From Devosia nitrariae (lineage in GTDB: Bacteria > Pseudomonadota > Alphaproteobacteria > Rhizobiales > Devosiaceae), in the NCBI RefSeq assembly GCF_030160115.1, contig NZ_BSNS01000023.1, positions 1-64,000 of the forward strand: a stretch of 64,000 nt of DNA, in the 5' to 3' direction. This document shows positions 41,298 to 49,691 of the stretch, in pieces. The position numbers and the translations under genes are program-made. Every line of letters begins with the position of its first letter. Position 1 is the stretch's first letter. The notes below the pieces were generated by a model, which was not told the DNA's origin, searched no databases, and was given only the letters and a program-made list of their open reading frames with translations.

Positions 41298-42347
41298 ATG
41301 CTCCCTTACCTGTCCGAACTGCTCGCCCCGTATTGGGGTCCGGCGAGGCTCTTTTCCTCCTACGCCATGCTCGCCACGGTCGGATCGTTCTTTTCGGCCT
41401 TGGCGAGCGTGCTGTTGCTGCCGCGCCTGTGGCATCTGGCGACCAAGGACAAGGGGCGGGCCCACGCGGTCGACTCCGAACAGAGCGTCGGCAAGCCCGT
41501 GGGTGTGGGCATCTTCGTCGTCCTCATCACCGCAATTTTCCTCGCCCTGTTTGCCCCGGTCGATGCCCGGATCTACTTCTGTTTCGGTGCGGTGCTGCTG
41601 GCATCCTGCGTCGGTTATGTCGACGATTTCAAGCCCGGCGGCCTCAGCCAGCTGACCCTCGGCCTCACCGACCTCGCCATGTCGATCTTCGTGTGTGTCG
41701 TGATCCTCAGCGGCTACGACGCCGAGCTATGGCTTCCGTTCACCTCGACGCATTTCGACGTTCCGTTCTGGCTTGCCATGCTGATCTACGCGCCGGTCGT
41801 CTGGATCTGCATCAACGCCATCAATTGCAGCGATGGCGTGGACGGGGTCTCCGGATCGCTCTCGGCTGTGACCATCGGCGCCCTCGGCTTCATCCTTTAT
41901 GTCGTGGTCGGTGATGTGACCAATGCGCAGTATCTGCTGGTTCCCTTCCGCGCCGACGCCGCCAACTGGGCGATCGCCTCCGCCATCTTCTGCGGGGCAA
42001 TCGTCGGCTATCTCTGGCACAACGCCCCTCCGAGCGCGGCGCTCATGGGCGATGCGGGCTCACGTCCGATCGGGCTTTTCATAGGCATGTGCATCGTCGT
42101 CTCCGGCAACCCGGCGATCGTGTTCTTCGTCGCGCCCCTGCTGCTGTTCAACGGCGCCACCGGCCTCGTCAAGGTCGGCCTCATCCGCGTGTTCGGCTGG
42201 CGCACCCTCGATTCGATCCGGTTTCCGTTTCACGATCACGCCCGCAAGAACCTGCAATGGTCGACCTCGCAGGTCCTGCTCCGCTTCCTGCTCATCCACC
42301 TGGCGAGCCTCTGGTTCCTGCTCACGCTTCTGATCAAGGTGCGGTAA
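41298..42347 (+). CDS. MraY-like phospho-glycosyl transferase (GT4 group)
   Basis: A 349-residue membrane enzyme with about ten helices. Family motifs are VGYVDDFKPGGLSQL (the DD pair), INAINCSDGVDGVSGSLSAV (usual NLTDGLDG), WHNAPPSAALMGDAGSRPIG and IRFPFHDHARKN (usual TPFHHHFE). It should transfer a phospho-sugar from a UDP-linked donor to a lipid phosphate, as MraY does in peptidoglycan synthesis. It stands alone, outside any mur/fts cluster, and the motif changes suggest a paralogue with another acceptor or donor. Confidence 0.82.
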   Translation: MLPYLSELLAPYWGPARLFSSYAMLATVGSFFSALASVLLLPRLWHLATKDKGRAHAVDSEQSVGKPVGVGIFVVLITAIFLALFAPVDARIYFCFGAVLLASCVGYVDDFKPGGLSQLTLGLTDLAMSIFVCVVILSGYDAELWLPFTSTHFDVPFWLAMLIYAPVVWICINAINCSDGVDGVSGSLSAVTIGALGFILYVVVGDVTNAQYLLVPFRADAANWAIASAIFCGAIVGYLWHNAPPSAALMGDAGSRPIGLFIGMCIVVSGNPAIVFFVAPLLLFNGATGLVKVGLIRVFGWRTLDSIRFPFHDHARKNLQWSTSQVLLRFLLIHLASLWFLLTLLIKVR

Positions 42348-42372
42348 GGCCGGCGCCACCGCCCGGAAATGA

Positions 42373-43134
42373 TCAGGGCGCAGGCGACTCCGTCAGGCCG
42401 TGCAGGCGTTCCACCACGCCGCGATCGAGGCGAAGTGCGTTCGCCAGTCGTTGCAGGTAATCCCGCTCGGCCTCGGTATTGATGTCGACCGCCAGTAGGG
42501 CACCCAGGTAGACTTCGGTGGCGACCTCCGGCCGGCTCACTTGCACGCCGAGCTGCTCAGGGTCGACCGGTCGGCTCATTTCCTGGCGAACCGCCTGCCG
42601 CTCCTCTTGCGTAGCTTCATCATTGCTGAGCTGGCCGAGAATCTTCTCCATCTCCTGCTCATCGAGGTGACCATCGGCTTGCGCGGCCCCGATCATTGCA
42701 CGCAGCACCAGCCGTTCGGTCGCAACGCTCGTCATCGCCTCGACCTGGCCGGACGTCGGCGCCTGGTCGCCCTGCTGGTTCTGGTGATCCTGCCAGGCCT
42801 TGAACGCAAGCGTGCCGAGCACGGCCATCGCGCCCCCCTTGGCTGCGCCACCCAGGCCCCCACCAAGCAGGCCTCCCGCAAGAGCGCCGAGGCCGCCGAT
42901 CTTGGCGCCGCTCATCCCACCCACCTGCTCCTTGCCCAGGAAATCCTTCGCCATTCCGGCAAGACCCCTCCCGCCCTGCCCGTGAGAGCCGGATCCGCTG
43001 CCCAGAAATGAGCCGAGCATCTGCTCGACGCCGCCGGAGCGGTCGGCGTTCTGTGCGCCCGATCGGAGCCTGTTGTGCGTTTGACCCGACATTCCCTGGT
43101 TCAGCAGGCCTCCGATGATATTTCCAAAGCTCAT
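42373..43134 (-). CDS. DUF533 / TerB-like protein
   Basis: A 253-residue protein. The first 75 residues are low complexity (Gly, Ser, Gln; SGQTHNRLRSGAQNADRSGG). Residues 75-115 are glycine-rich and hydrophobic (LGALAGGLLGGGLGGAAKGG), perhaps a hairpin in the membrane. Residues 125-250 form the all-helical DUF533/TerB domain (VLRAMIGAAQADGHLDEQEM). It is also known as YebE-like; function unknown. It converges on the MraY-like gene 26 bases away. Confidence 0.8.
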   Translation of the reverse strand: MSFGNIIGGLLNQGMSGQTHNRLRSGAQNADRSGGVEQMLGSFLGSGSGSHGQGGRGLAGMAKDFLGKEQVGGMSGAKIGGLGALAGGLLGGGLGGAAKGGAMAVLGTLAFKAWQDHQNQQGDQAPTSGQVEAMTSVATERLVLRAMIGAAQADGHLDEQEMEKILGQLSNDEATQEERQAVRQEMSRPVDPEQLGVQVSRPEVATEVYLGALLAVDINTEAERDYLQRLANALRLDRGVVERLHGLTESPAP

Positions 43135-43588
43135 CGTCTCCACCCTTTGTTCGGTCACTGGTAAGCACCAATGCCGAAGGCTTGGCTCCGTTCCGCGCAA
43201 GTGCGGCAGATCGAACACATGCTCACGCCTGAAGACTGGCGGCGCAGGAGGAACGTCGCATTTAAACCGTCCCTCGCCAGGACGCGCGCCGTGGCCTCCA
43301 CCAGCGCCCTCACCGTCTCCTACGCCCGCGTCTGGCGACCGTCTTTCTGGGCTTGAGGTTCCGCAACGGTCATGAGAGAGGCCACCCGGGCAAGCGGCAT
43401 AGGCCGTCGCTGGAAGCATGCTCGACGTCCTGGACAAGTACCTTCGCAGGTGAGCTACCCGTTTCCGGGCGGCCGCTGACCGAGGGGTCGTCCCGAGGCG
43501 GCCGAACGAACGCGCCCCTCGCACTGCAGGTCATTGACACCCTGACGCCCCTGCATTTCAGTGCCTCTTGAAGGGCGATCGGATCCGC
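43135..43588. other. 454-bp gap, nothing recognised
   Basis: Several short frames run on both strands, but none matches a family. The promoters of the DUF533 gene and the hydrolase must be here; no convincing -35/-10 pair was picked out. Confidence 0.35.
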
Positions 43589-44644
43589 ATGCGGACACGT
43601 GCGGCCGGCTTCGAACAGAAGAGGAACGCACAAGTGGCAGAATACGCATCCCGGCAGGCGCTCCCGCCGCAGCTCTGCCGCTGGAACAACGGCCAGGTCG
43701 ATCGAACGGGGACCTTGGTGATCCCGGCAGGCGTCGGGACCGTACCCGCGGTCATCGTACTGCATTCAGCTGCCAATCCGATCGGAAGCGCTCCACTGTA
43801 CCGGCATCTGGTCGATATCCTGGTGCCGCGGGGCGTTGCCGTGCTGCGCTACGACCGATGGCGCGCAGACGGAACCGAAGTGCGCCCACCAAGCTACCAG
43901 GACCTCGCGACCGACGCGGCCGCTGCGTACGACAGCTTGTGTCGTCACCCGAGAATCGATCCGACCCAGATCGGCTTCTGGGGACTTAGCCAGGGCGGAT
44001 GGCTGGCGCTGCTGGCGGCGAGCCTGGTGCATAGCGCTGCGTTCACCGTCGTTGTCTCTTCGCCCATGTGTACGCCCAAGACACAGATGGAACATGCCGT
44101 CGCCAACGTTCTGCGCATTCGAGGTTTTGAAGAGCAGGACGTTGCTGATGCATTGTCGCTCCGCTCCGCCATCGATCATTTCGCCCTGACGGGAGAAGGG
44201 AAGGAGCTGGCATCGCAGCGCCTGGCGCTGGCGCGATCGCGTCCATGGTTCGACCACGCCTATGTCGCACCTGACCTGCCGACCGCCGGGACCTCCCGGT
44301 GGGGGGAGGACATGCGGCAACAGCCATTGGACGCGATCGCAAAAGTTCGGGGTCCTGTTCTCGCCGTTTACGGCGGACACGATCCCTGGGTGCCGACGGA
44401 AATGTCGATGGAGGCCTTGAGACGGTTGCAACGTCCCAATGTCACTGTTCTCGAGATCGAGGACGCCGATCACGTGATGATGGTGGGGCGTCCGCCTTTC
44501 GACCAGGTGGACCCGGGCCTGTTTGCCAAGGACGCTCCCAACAGCAGCGCATACTTCAGTGCGCTCACCGAATGGTTGGCCTTGCATGTCGCACTCGACG
44601 AGGGGAACGATCGCGGCCTTCGCATGTCTGCGATGAACCCGTAG
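43589..44644 (+). CDS. alpha/beta hydrolase (dienelactone hydrolase-like)
   Basis: A 351-residue hydrolase: GTVPAVIVLHSAANPIGSAP, nucleophile elbow IGFWGLSQGGWLALLAAS (Ser), acid in GHDPWVPTEM and histidine in DADHVMMVG. Homologues of this type usually carry a Sec signal. Here the N-terminus has none, so either it is cytoplasmic or the true 5' end has been lost. The ATG at 43589 is the first methionine; a TTG at 43568 is in frame. It is convergent with the remnant of a TetR gene. Confidence 0.8.
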   Translation: MRTRAAGFEQKRNAQVAEYASRQALPPQLCRWNNGQVDRTGTLVIPAGVGTVPAVIVLHSAANPIGSAPLYRHLVDILVPRGVAVLRYDRWRADGTEVRPPSYQDLATDAAAAYDSLCRHPRIDPTQIGFWGLSQGGWLALLAASLVHSAAFTVVVSSPMCTPKTQMEHAVANVLRIRGFEEQDVADALSLRSAIDHFALTGEGKELASQRLALARSRPWFDHAYVAPDLPTAGTSRWGEDMRQQPLDAIAKVRGPVLAVYGGHDPWVPTEMSMEALRRLQRPNVTVLEIEDADHVMMVGRPPFDQVDPGLFAKDAPNSSAYFSALTEWLALHVALDEGNDRGLRMSAMNP

Positions 44645-44688
44645 CGCCGTCCTGGAGCCGGAATATCCGACCTGATCGATGGGCCCTT

Positions 44689-45013
44689 CTATGACGGCTC
44701 GATCTGCTCGATCTGCTCGGCCATGACAGCGCAGGATCGCACGACAGGTTTGACCGCCATGTCGCGTGGACGTTGCTTCGGCAGAGCTGCGGTCGCTTGC
44801 CGCCCGAGCCGATCCACCTCTTCGATATAGGCGAGGACGAGATCATCCTTGGATGGGAAGTGATTGTAGAACGTCGCGTTGGCGACGCCCGCTTCCGCGA
44901 TGATGCGGTCGATGCCGACCGCATGGATATCCTCTGCATAAAAGGGCTGTGTCGAGCAGGCGGCGCCGCGCCGGGCTGGTTGCAGGGTTTCTGTCTGAGT
45001 CGATCTTGTTCGT
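44689..45013 (-). pseudogene. TetR regulator, broken copy of the gene at 6386-6964
   Basis: The stretch FYAEDIHAVGIDRIIAEAGV to SKDDLVLAYIEEVDRLGRQ is nearly identical to the intact TetR. Upstream, TSPARRRLLDTAL is in another frame, so a small indel sits near 44947. The expected ATG position (45011-45013) reads ACG. After LPKQRPRDM the sequence leaves the family and stops at 44689, so the C-terminal ligand domain is gone. Three separate lesions make a functional product very unlikely. Confidence 0.8.
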
Positions 45014-45016
45014 GGG

Positions 45017-45063
45017 TTGACTCTACCAGACAGATCTGTATGCTGTAGTAGACAGACCTGTCT
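45017..45063. promoter_or_regulatory. orphan TetR operator and promoter
   Basis: TTGACT (45017-45022), 16 bp, TATGCT (45039-45044) directs the plus-strand SnoaL gene. The dyad ACAGATCTGT (45030-45039) fills the spacer, and AGACAG-AC-CTGTCT (45050-45063) follows. Layout and sequence match 6991-7044, but the adjacent repressor gene is dead. Confidence 0.65.
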
Positions 45064-45078
45064 GTATAAGAGGATAAA

Positions 45079-45468
45079 ATGCAGTCGAACGAAACAACTG
45101 AAATCATGCGCCGCTTCAACCAGGCGTTTCTCGAGCACCAGCCGGAGATCCTCAGGGATCTTGTCGCACCCGATTGCGTCATGGAGTCGATCCAACCGGC
45201 GCCGAACGGCACGCGCTACGAAGGCTACGATGTGTGCGTGGCGTTCTGGGAGGCTCTGGCCGCCGATCGCGCGACCTGGTTCGAGGTGGAAGACACCTTT
45301 GTCATAGGCGACCGCGCCAACATCTGCTGGCGCCTCAATTTCGGCGAAGGTCAGTCAGTCCGCGGCGTCAACCTGGTGCGCGTCCGCGACGGCCGCATCG
45401 TCGAAGCGCTGGCCTGTTCGAAGATACCCGCCGAGGCCGCGCCTTTGCCCGAGACGCCCGCCGCATAG
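45079..45468 (+). CDS. SnoaL-like / NTF2-fold protein
   Basis: A 129-residue NTF2-like protein. It is a close paralogue of 8207-8584: VAPDCVMESIQPAPNGTRYE is identical in both, and the ends GRIVEALACSKIPAEAAPLP and GKIVEALAYAK match. AAGAGGA precedes the ATG. It is transcribed from the promoter at 45017-45044 and followed 36 bases later by an ABM gene. Its usual repressor gene is broken, so it may be constitutive or controlled by the intact TetR at 6.4 kb. Confidence 0.84.
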   Translation: MQSNETTEIMRRFNQAFLEHQPEILRDLVAPDCVMESIQPAPNGTRYEGYDVCVAFWEALAADRATWFEVEDTFVIGDRANICWRLNFGEGQSVRGVNLVRVRDGRIVEALACSKIPAEAAPLPETPAA

Positions 45469-45504
45469 CGGATTCCAACCCAGCAAGTTTCAAAGGAGGA
45501 ACAC

Positions 45505-45789
45505 ATGATCATCATAGCTGGCCATTCGCGGGCCAAAAACGCAATCGAGCGCGACGCTGCCGTTTCTGCGTTCGCCGACATGGTCGAAACAGCAAGGCAG
45601 CAGGACGGCTGCCTTGATTTCGCGATCACCGCCGACTCGCTCGATCCAGAGCGCGTCAACATTTTCGAATGCTGGCGGGACCAGCAGACCTTGAACGCCT
45701 GGCGCAAGATCGCCAGAGGCCCGAAGGTCGTCCTGCGGGAACCCCAGGCAAAGCTCTATCGCAGCGACAAGGCCGAGAAGCCGTTTTAG
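45505..45789 (+). CDS. antibiotic biosynthesis monooxygenase (ABM) domain protein
   Basis: A 94-residue paralogue of 9072-9356: MIIIAGHSRAKNAIERDAAV, LDFAITADSLDPERVNIFEC, then WRDQQTLNAWRKIARGPK. It is a dimeric alpha-beta barrel fold with an uncertain substrate. AAAGGAGG gives a strong ribosome binding site. It ends 1 base before the stop of the opposing broken membrane gene. A truncated third copy lies 0.5 kb downstream. Confidence 0.84.
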   Translation: MIIIAGHSRAKNAIERDAAVSAFADMVETARQQDGCLDFAITADSLDPERVNIFECWRDQQTLNAWRKIARGPKVVLREPQAKLYRSDKAEKPF

Positions 45790-45790
45790 A

Positions 45791-46238
45791 CTAGTTCGGC
45801 CAGGCCGGCTCCGGCTTGGTGCTCATCATCGCAAAGATCAGCGCGAAGAGGGTGATGGACGCCAGGCGCGCCAGCAGCGCGCGATTGTCCCTGACCAGGG
45901 CTTGGGCGCTGGTGCTGCCCCCGGCATCGATCGGGAGTGAACGAAGGTTGGCGGTCCATGCTGCCGTCGACGACGATCAACAGGCCAATCATGGCGAACG
46001 AGCACAGCAGCCATGGGGTCAGCAGCGGCCATCCTCCCACGATGACGACGCCGATCCCGGCCAGGAGCCCGACCGGGATGAGAACGCCCACCGCTCGCGT
46101 TGCGAGCAAGGCCAGCCTCAGCGATGCCAGTTGCCCCAGCCGTGCCGGAATGAGCAGCACCTCGCCCAGCACCATCAAGGCCAACGCCGCGGTCATGGCG
46201 GTGGCATGAATTGTGACGACACCTGCATACATTGGCAC
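45791..46238 (-). pseudogene. small membrane protein, frameshifted
   Basis: From the ATG at 46238 the frame encodes about 92 residues with three helices (IHATAMTAALALMVLGEVLL, LIPVGLLAGIGVVIVGGWPL, LLCSFAMIGLLIVVDG). The family-like continuation, AAWTANLRSLPIDAGGSTSA to ASITLFALIFAMMSTKPEP, with a fourth helix, lies in the next frame and stops at 45791. The switch is near 45960 and amounts to one extra base. It resembles the DUF2269 membrane proteins. A sequencing error cannot be excluded. Confidence 0.6.
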
Positions 46239-46313
46239 TTCCCCCGCGTTGCAGCGTCAGCGACGCCTGATCCTTGAGCGCGTCCGTTTGAAGACGCCGC
46301 ACCTCAAGGCAAT

Positions 46314-46469
46314 ATGGCGGTCGATCCGGAGCGCATCAACGTCTTCGAATGCCGGCAGGACCAGCGGGGCTTGAACGCCTGGCGCAGGATCGCCAGGCCG
46401 CCGCGAGTTGCTCTGCGGATACCTGAGATAAACCTCTATCGCAGCAGCACGGCCGATAAGCCGTTATGA
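46314..46469 (+). pseudogene. ABM monooxygenase, 3' fragment (third copy)
   Basis: A 51-codon frame reads MAVDPERINVFECRQDQRGL, then LNAWRRIARPPRVALRIPE and INLYRSSTADKPL. It matches the second half of the ABM protein at 45505-45789 (DPERVNIFECWRDQQTL, LNAWRKIARGPK, KLYRSDKAEKPF) from about residue 45. The first half and the ribosome binding site are absent. Some changes alter conserved positions (W to R). This is a partial duplicate. Confidence 0.75.
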
Positions 46470-46540
46470 GGCGGGGCGGCATACGGCTTTCGCGCGAACG
46501 CGACAATGTCGTGGCGCGCGTCGACTCCTTGCCTCCTGCC

Positions 46541-47719
46541 CTACCAGTTGGCGATGCGGCCGTCGGGCAGGATGGCTTCGAGCGCGGGGATCTCTTCCTG
46601 CTTGAAAGGATGGCGGGCCGCGGCGGCCTCGTCGATCTCGATGCCGAGCCCCGGAGCCTCGGGCACGCCCCAGACTCCGTTCTGCATGTCGAGCGGATAG
46701 GCATCGGTGCAGATGTCGCGGAACCAGGGGACGAGCCCCACCGCCTCCTCCTGGATGAGGAAGTTGGGGGTGGCGAGATCGAAATGGAGCGCGACCGCGC
46801 CGGCGACCGGGCCCATGGGATTATGGGGAGCGACGCCCATATGGGCAGCCTCGGCTATGGCGGCGATCTTGCGCCCGCCGGTCAGGCCGCCGCAATGGGC
46901 AAGATCGGGCTGGATATAGGCCACCGCCCGGTGCTCGGCGATCTCGGCGAACTCGCGTGGCGTGAACAGGCGCTCCCCGGTGGCGAGCGGGCAGTCGACG
47001 CGCCGGGCGAGATCGGCCATGGCCGGAGCGTCGCCGGGCTGGATCGCCTCTTCGACGAACAGCGGGCGGATCGGGGCGATCGCATCGATATAGGCCTTGG
47101 CGGCCTCGATGCTGTCCGGCCGGCCATGGAAATCGGTCATGATCTCGATTTCGTCGCCCACCCGCTCGCGCACGGCCGCGGCCAGCTTTTCCACATGGCG
47201 GACCGCGGGCAGCGGCGCGTCATAGCCGGTATAGGGGACGAAGCCGAGCTTGATCGCATTGTAGCCCATCTCGACGGTTTCCTGCACCGCGTCGCAGAAC
47301 ACGCCGATATCGCTGGTCGGCACCTGCGCCCCGATCTTGGCGCGGCGCAAATGCGTATAGACGCGCACATGGTCGCGCACGCGCCCGCCGAGCAATTGGT
47401 GGACGGGCACGCCCAGCGCCTTGCCCTTGATGTCCCAGAGCGCCTGCTCGATGCCAGAGACGGCGGTGAGCCCGATGGCCCCCAGCGGCCAGAAGCTGAA
47501 GCCGGTCATGCGACGCACCATGTGCTCGATACGCATGGGATCCTCGCCCACGACGAACGGCGCCAGGTCCTCGATGGTGGCGCAGACTGCCCGGGTCTTC
47601 CACTCGAGCGTCGCCTCGCCCCAGCCGTGAAGGCCTGGCTGGTCGGTCAGAACCTTGACGAAGATCCAGTTGCGATGAACGGCGTTCACGACGACCGTTT
47701 GAACGGCAGTGATCTTCAA
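46541..47719 (-). CDS. mandelate racemase/galactonate dehydratase family enzyme
   Basis: A 392-residue enolase-superfamily enzyme. The capping domain opens MKITAVQTVVVNAVHRNWIF, with LHGWGEATLEWKTRAV. The barrel carries the acid/base and Mg ligands: MTDFHGR (Asp, His), LFVEEAIQPGD (Glu), ATGERLF (Glu), PDLAHCGG (Asp) and APHNPMGP (His). This D-x-H plus HNP pattern fits sugar-acid dehydratases such as D-galactonate dehydratase (DgoD), but other aldonates are possible. It follows the TRAP genes by 11 bp in one operon. Confidence 0.87.
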   Translation of the reverse strand: MKITAVQTVVVNAVHRNWIFVKVLTDQPGLHGWGEATLEWKTRAVCATIEDLAPFVVGEDPMRIEHMVRRMTGFSFWPLGAIGLTAVSGIEQALWDIKGKALGVPVHQLLGGRVRDHVRVYTHLRRAKIGAQVPTSDIGVFCDAVQETVEMGYNAIKLGFVPYTGYDAPLPAVRHVEKLAAAVRERVGDEIEIMTDFHGRPDSIEAAKAYIDAIAPIRPLFVEEAIQPGDAPAMADLARRVDCPLATGERLFTPREFAEIAEHRAVAYIQPDLAHCGGLTGGRKIAAIAEAAHMGVAPHNPMGPVAGAVALHFDLATPNFLIQEEAVGLVPWFRDICTDAYPLDMQNGVWGVPEAPGLGIEIDEAAAARHPFKQEEIPALEAILPDGRIANW

Positions 47720-47730
47720 TTGAGCCTCAC

Positions 47731-49005
47731 TCAGGGATTGAGAACTTTTGGAAGCCAGGTCGAGATTTCCGGGACGAGGCAGAGGATGACGACGGCAACA
47801 AGCTGGGCGAGGAGGAAGGGCACCAGCGCCCGCATGAGCGGGATCATGCGGATATTGCCGACACGCATCACGACGAACAGCACGACGCCGACCGGGGGTG
47901 TGACCAGCCCGATGGCGAGTGTCACCACCACGACCATGCTCGCCTGCAGCGGATCGATGCCAAGCGCCGCGGCCGCGGGCATGATCAGCGGCATGAAGAT
48001 GAGGATCGCCGCGCCGATATCGAGGAAGGTACCGAGGATCAGCATGAGCACGGCCAGCGCGAAGAGGAAGTTGAGCGGCTGGCCCTCGAAGATCATCGCC
48101 GCGTCACGCACGAATCCGGAAATGCCGAGAAGGTTGAGCGCATAGGAAAGGATGGTCGCCGCCGCGACGAGCAGATAAATGGTGGCCGAGGTGCGCGCTG
48201 CCCGCATGAAGGCCTGCCACAGCCCCGCCATGTCCATCTTGCGGAAGACGACGACGGAAAGGAAAATGGCATAGGCGACCGCGATGCCCCCGCCCTCCGT
48301 CGCCGTATACGCACCGAGCACCATGCCGCCCACGATGATGAACGGCAGGGTGGCGACGGCCATCCCCTCTACGATCATGCGCACGCGCGATTGCGAGCTT
48401 TCACCGATCCGGGGCTTGGGGAGCTTGCCACGCAGCGCGCCGATGAAGACGACGCCCGCGCAGGCGAGGCCGAGCAGCAGGCCGGGGCCAACCCCGGCAA
48501 GGAACAGGTCGATGATCGAGACGCCGGTAACGGCGCCGATGAGGATCGCCAGCCCCGATGGAGGGATGATCGGCCCGATGATGGAGGAGGCGACGGTCAC
48601 CGCGGCCGCATAGGGGCGGGTATAGCCTTCCTTGGGCATCTCCTGCATGAAGACGCGGCCGAGCGCGGCCGCATCGGCCACCGCCGAGCCGGAAATGCCT
48701 GCAAACAGGACCGAGGTGCCGATATTGGCATAGGCGGTGCCGCCGCGCAGCCAGCGCGTGGCCCCCGAAGCGATGGAGATGAGCCTGGTGGTGATGCCGC
48801 CCTGGCTCATGATCTCGGCGGCCAGGATATAGAAGGGGACGGCCAGGAACACGAAGCTGTCGACCCCGGTGAACAGACGCGTCGCGACGATCGAAAAGGG
48901 GATGTCGGCGATCCACACCCCGACGAGCCCGGCAAGCCCGAGAGAGAAGGCGACCGGTACGCCGATGAGCAGCAGGCCGAGCCCGGCAATGGCGACCCAG
49001 ATCAT
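47731..49005 (-). CDS. TRAP transporter large permease (DctM family)
   Basis: A 424-residue inner-membrane permease with about 12 helices. It has the DctM pattern FISGVDSFVFLAVPFYI-like text at the start (FTGVDSFVFLAVPFYILAAE), SGSAVADAAALGRVFMQEMP, ASSIIGPIIPPSGLAILIGA and VTPPVGVVLFVVM. It forms the ion-coupled transport channel with the small subunit DctQ. The ATG at 49005 overlaps the dctQ stop by 4 bases. Together with the dehydratase downstream it indicates import of a sugar acid. Confidence 0.93.
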   Translation of the reverse strand: MIWVAIAGLGLLLIGVPVAFSLGLAGLVGVWIADIPFSIVATRLFTGVDSFVFLAVPFYILAAEIMSQGGITTRLISIASGATRWLRGGTAYANIGTSVLFAGISGSAVADAAALGRVFMQEMPKEGYTRPYAAAVTVASSIIGPIIPPSGLAILIGAVTGVSIIDLFLAGVGPGLLLGLACAGVVFIGALRGKLPKPRIGESSQSRVRMIVEGMAVATLPFIIVGGMVLGAYTATEGGGIAVAYAIFLSVVVFRKMDMAGLWQAFMRAARTSATIYLLVAAATILSYALNLLGISGFVRDAAMIFEGQPLNFLFALAVLMLILGTFLDIGAAILIFMPLIMPAAAALGIDPLQASMVVVVTLAIGLVTPPVGVVLFVVMRVGNIRMIPLMRALVPFLLAQLVAVVILCLVPEISTWLPKVLNP

Positions 49006-49511
49006 GCCGCGCCCCCGGTGGTCTCGGGCGTGATGCGGTCCGCATCGAACGCACCGAACCAGGAGAGCGCGATCTGCACGAGAATTAGGAAGGCCCCGAC
49101 CGGCAGCGCCATATAGGGGTAGATCATCGGGATTCCCGAGGCCGGGGCGACCTGGCCGGCATTGCGCATGGCGAGCGGCCAGCCATAGATGAGAACCACG
49201 ACGCAGAAGATGCCGCCGATTGAATAGAGCGCCGAGCGCATCAGCAGCGCGTGTCGGGCGGGAACCATGGATTCCAGCGTTTCCACCCCCATGTGCTCGA
49301 CCCGGTAGATCGCGGCGACCGAGCCCAGCATCATCAGCCAGATCATCAGGTAGCGCATCAGCTCCTCTGTCCAGCTGAAGCCGATGCTGAAGGCATAGCG
49401 GCCGATCACCTGGGTGAGGTTGAGCGCAGTGACGGTGATGAGCAGCAGCGTTGCCAGCGTCTCGGTGGTTCGGGCGAGCAGCAGCGCGGCACGGCGGGCT
49501 AAAGCCTGCAT
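49002..49511 (-). CDS. TRAP transporter small permease (DctQ family)
   Basis: A 169-residue membrane protein with four helices. LLLITVTALNLTQVIGRYAF, FSWTEELMRYLMIWLMMLGS and FLILVQIALSWFG match the DctQ pattern, including the conserved W-T/S-E-E-L. The ATG at 49511 follows GGAGGG; an open frame reaches 49625 but passes through a hairpin and REP element. It sits between dctP and dctM and partners the large permease. Confidence 0.9.
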   Translation of the reverse strand: MQALARRAALLLARTTETLATLLLITVTALNLTQVIGRYAFSIGFSWTEELMRYLMIWLMMLGSVAAIYRVEHMGVETLESMVPARHALLMRSALYSIGGIFCVVVLIYGWPLAMRNAGQVAPASGIPMIYPYMALPVGAFLILVQIALSWFGAFDADRITPETTGGAA

Positions 49512-49546
49512 GGAAACATCCCTCCGGTGCCGCGGGCCAGAGCCTT

Positions 49547-49574
49547 TCCCGTTCCGATTGAAATCGGAACGGGA
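49547..49574. promoter_or_regulatory. perfect intra-operon hairpin between dctP and dctQ
   Basis: TCCCGTTCCGATT (49547-49559) and AATCGGAACGGGA (49562-49574) form a perfect 13-bp stem with a 2-base loop. It lies 36 bases before the dctQ ATG and within the dctP-dctQ spacer. There is no T-run. It may stabilise the dctP message or reduce read-through, giving more binding protein than permease. Confidence 0.5.
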
Positions 49575-49601
49575 GCTCCAGCTCGTTGTATGTTCGCGTC
49601 T

Positions 49602-49672
49602 TCGAACCGCAAAAGTGGTGTCCACCCCGGATCAAGCCCGGGACAGGCTTGTTGCTGAAAACGCTCTAAAGT
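49602..49672. repeat. dispersed AGCGTTTTCAGCAA-family repeat
   Basis: An inverted copy of the element seen intact at 61698-61746. It shares GCAAAAGTGG...CCAC and TTGCTGAAAACGCTC, with an inserted ATCAAGCCCGGGACAGGCTTG segment. It lies between dctP and dctQ, next to the perfect hairpin. Confidence 0.6.
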
Positions 49673-49691
49673 CCGCGGCAAGGTGTTGAGC

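Noticed and set aside
46466..48145. 559-codon open frame on the plus strand
   Set aside because: It runs antisense through the dehydratase and into the TRAP permease gene, with no recognisable domain.
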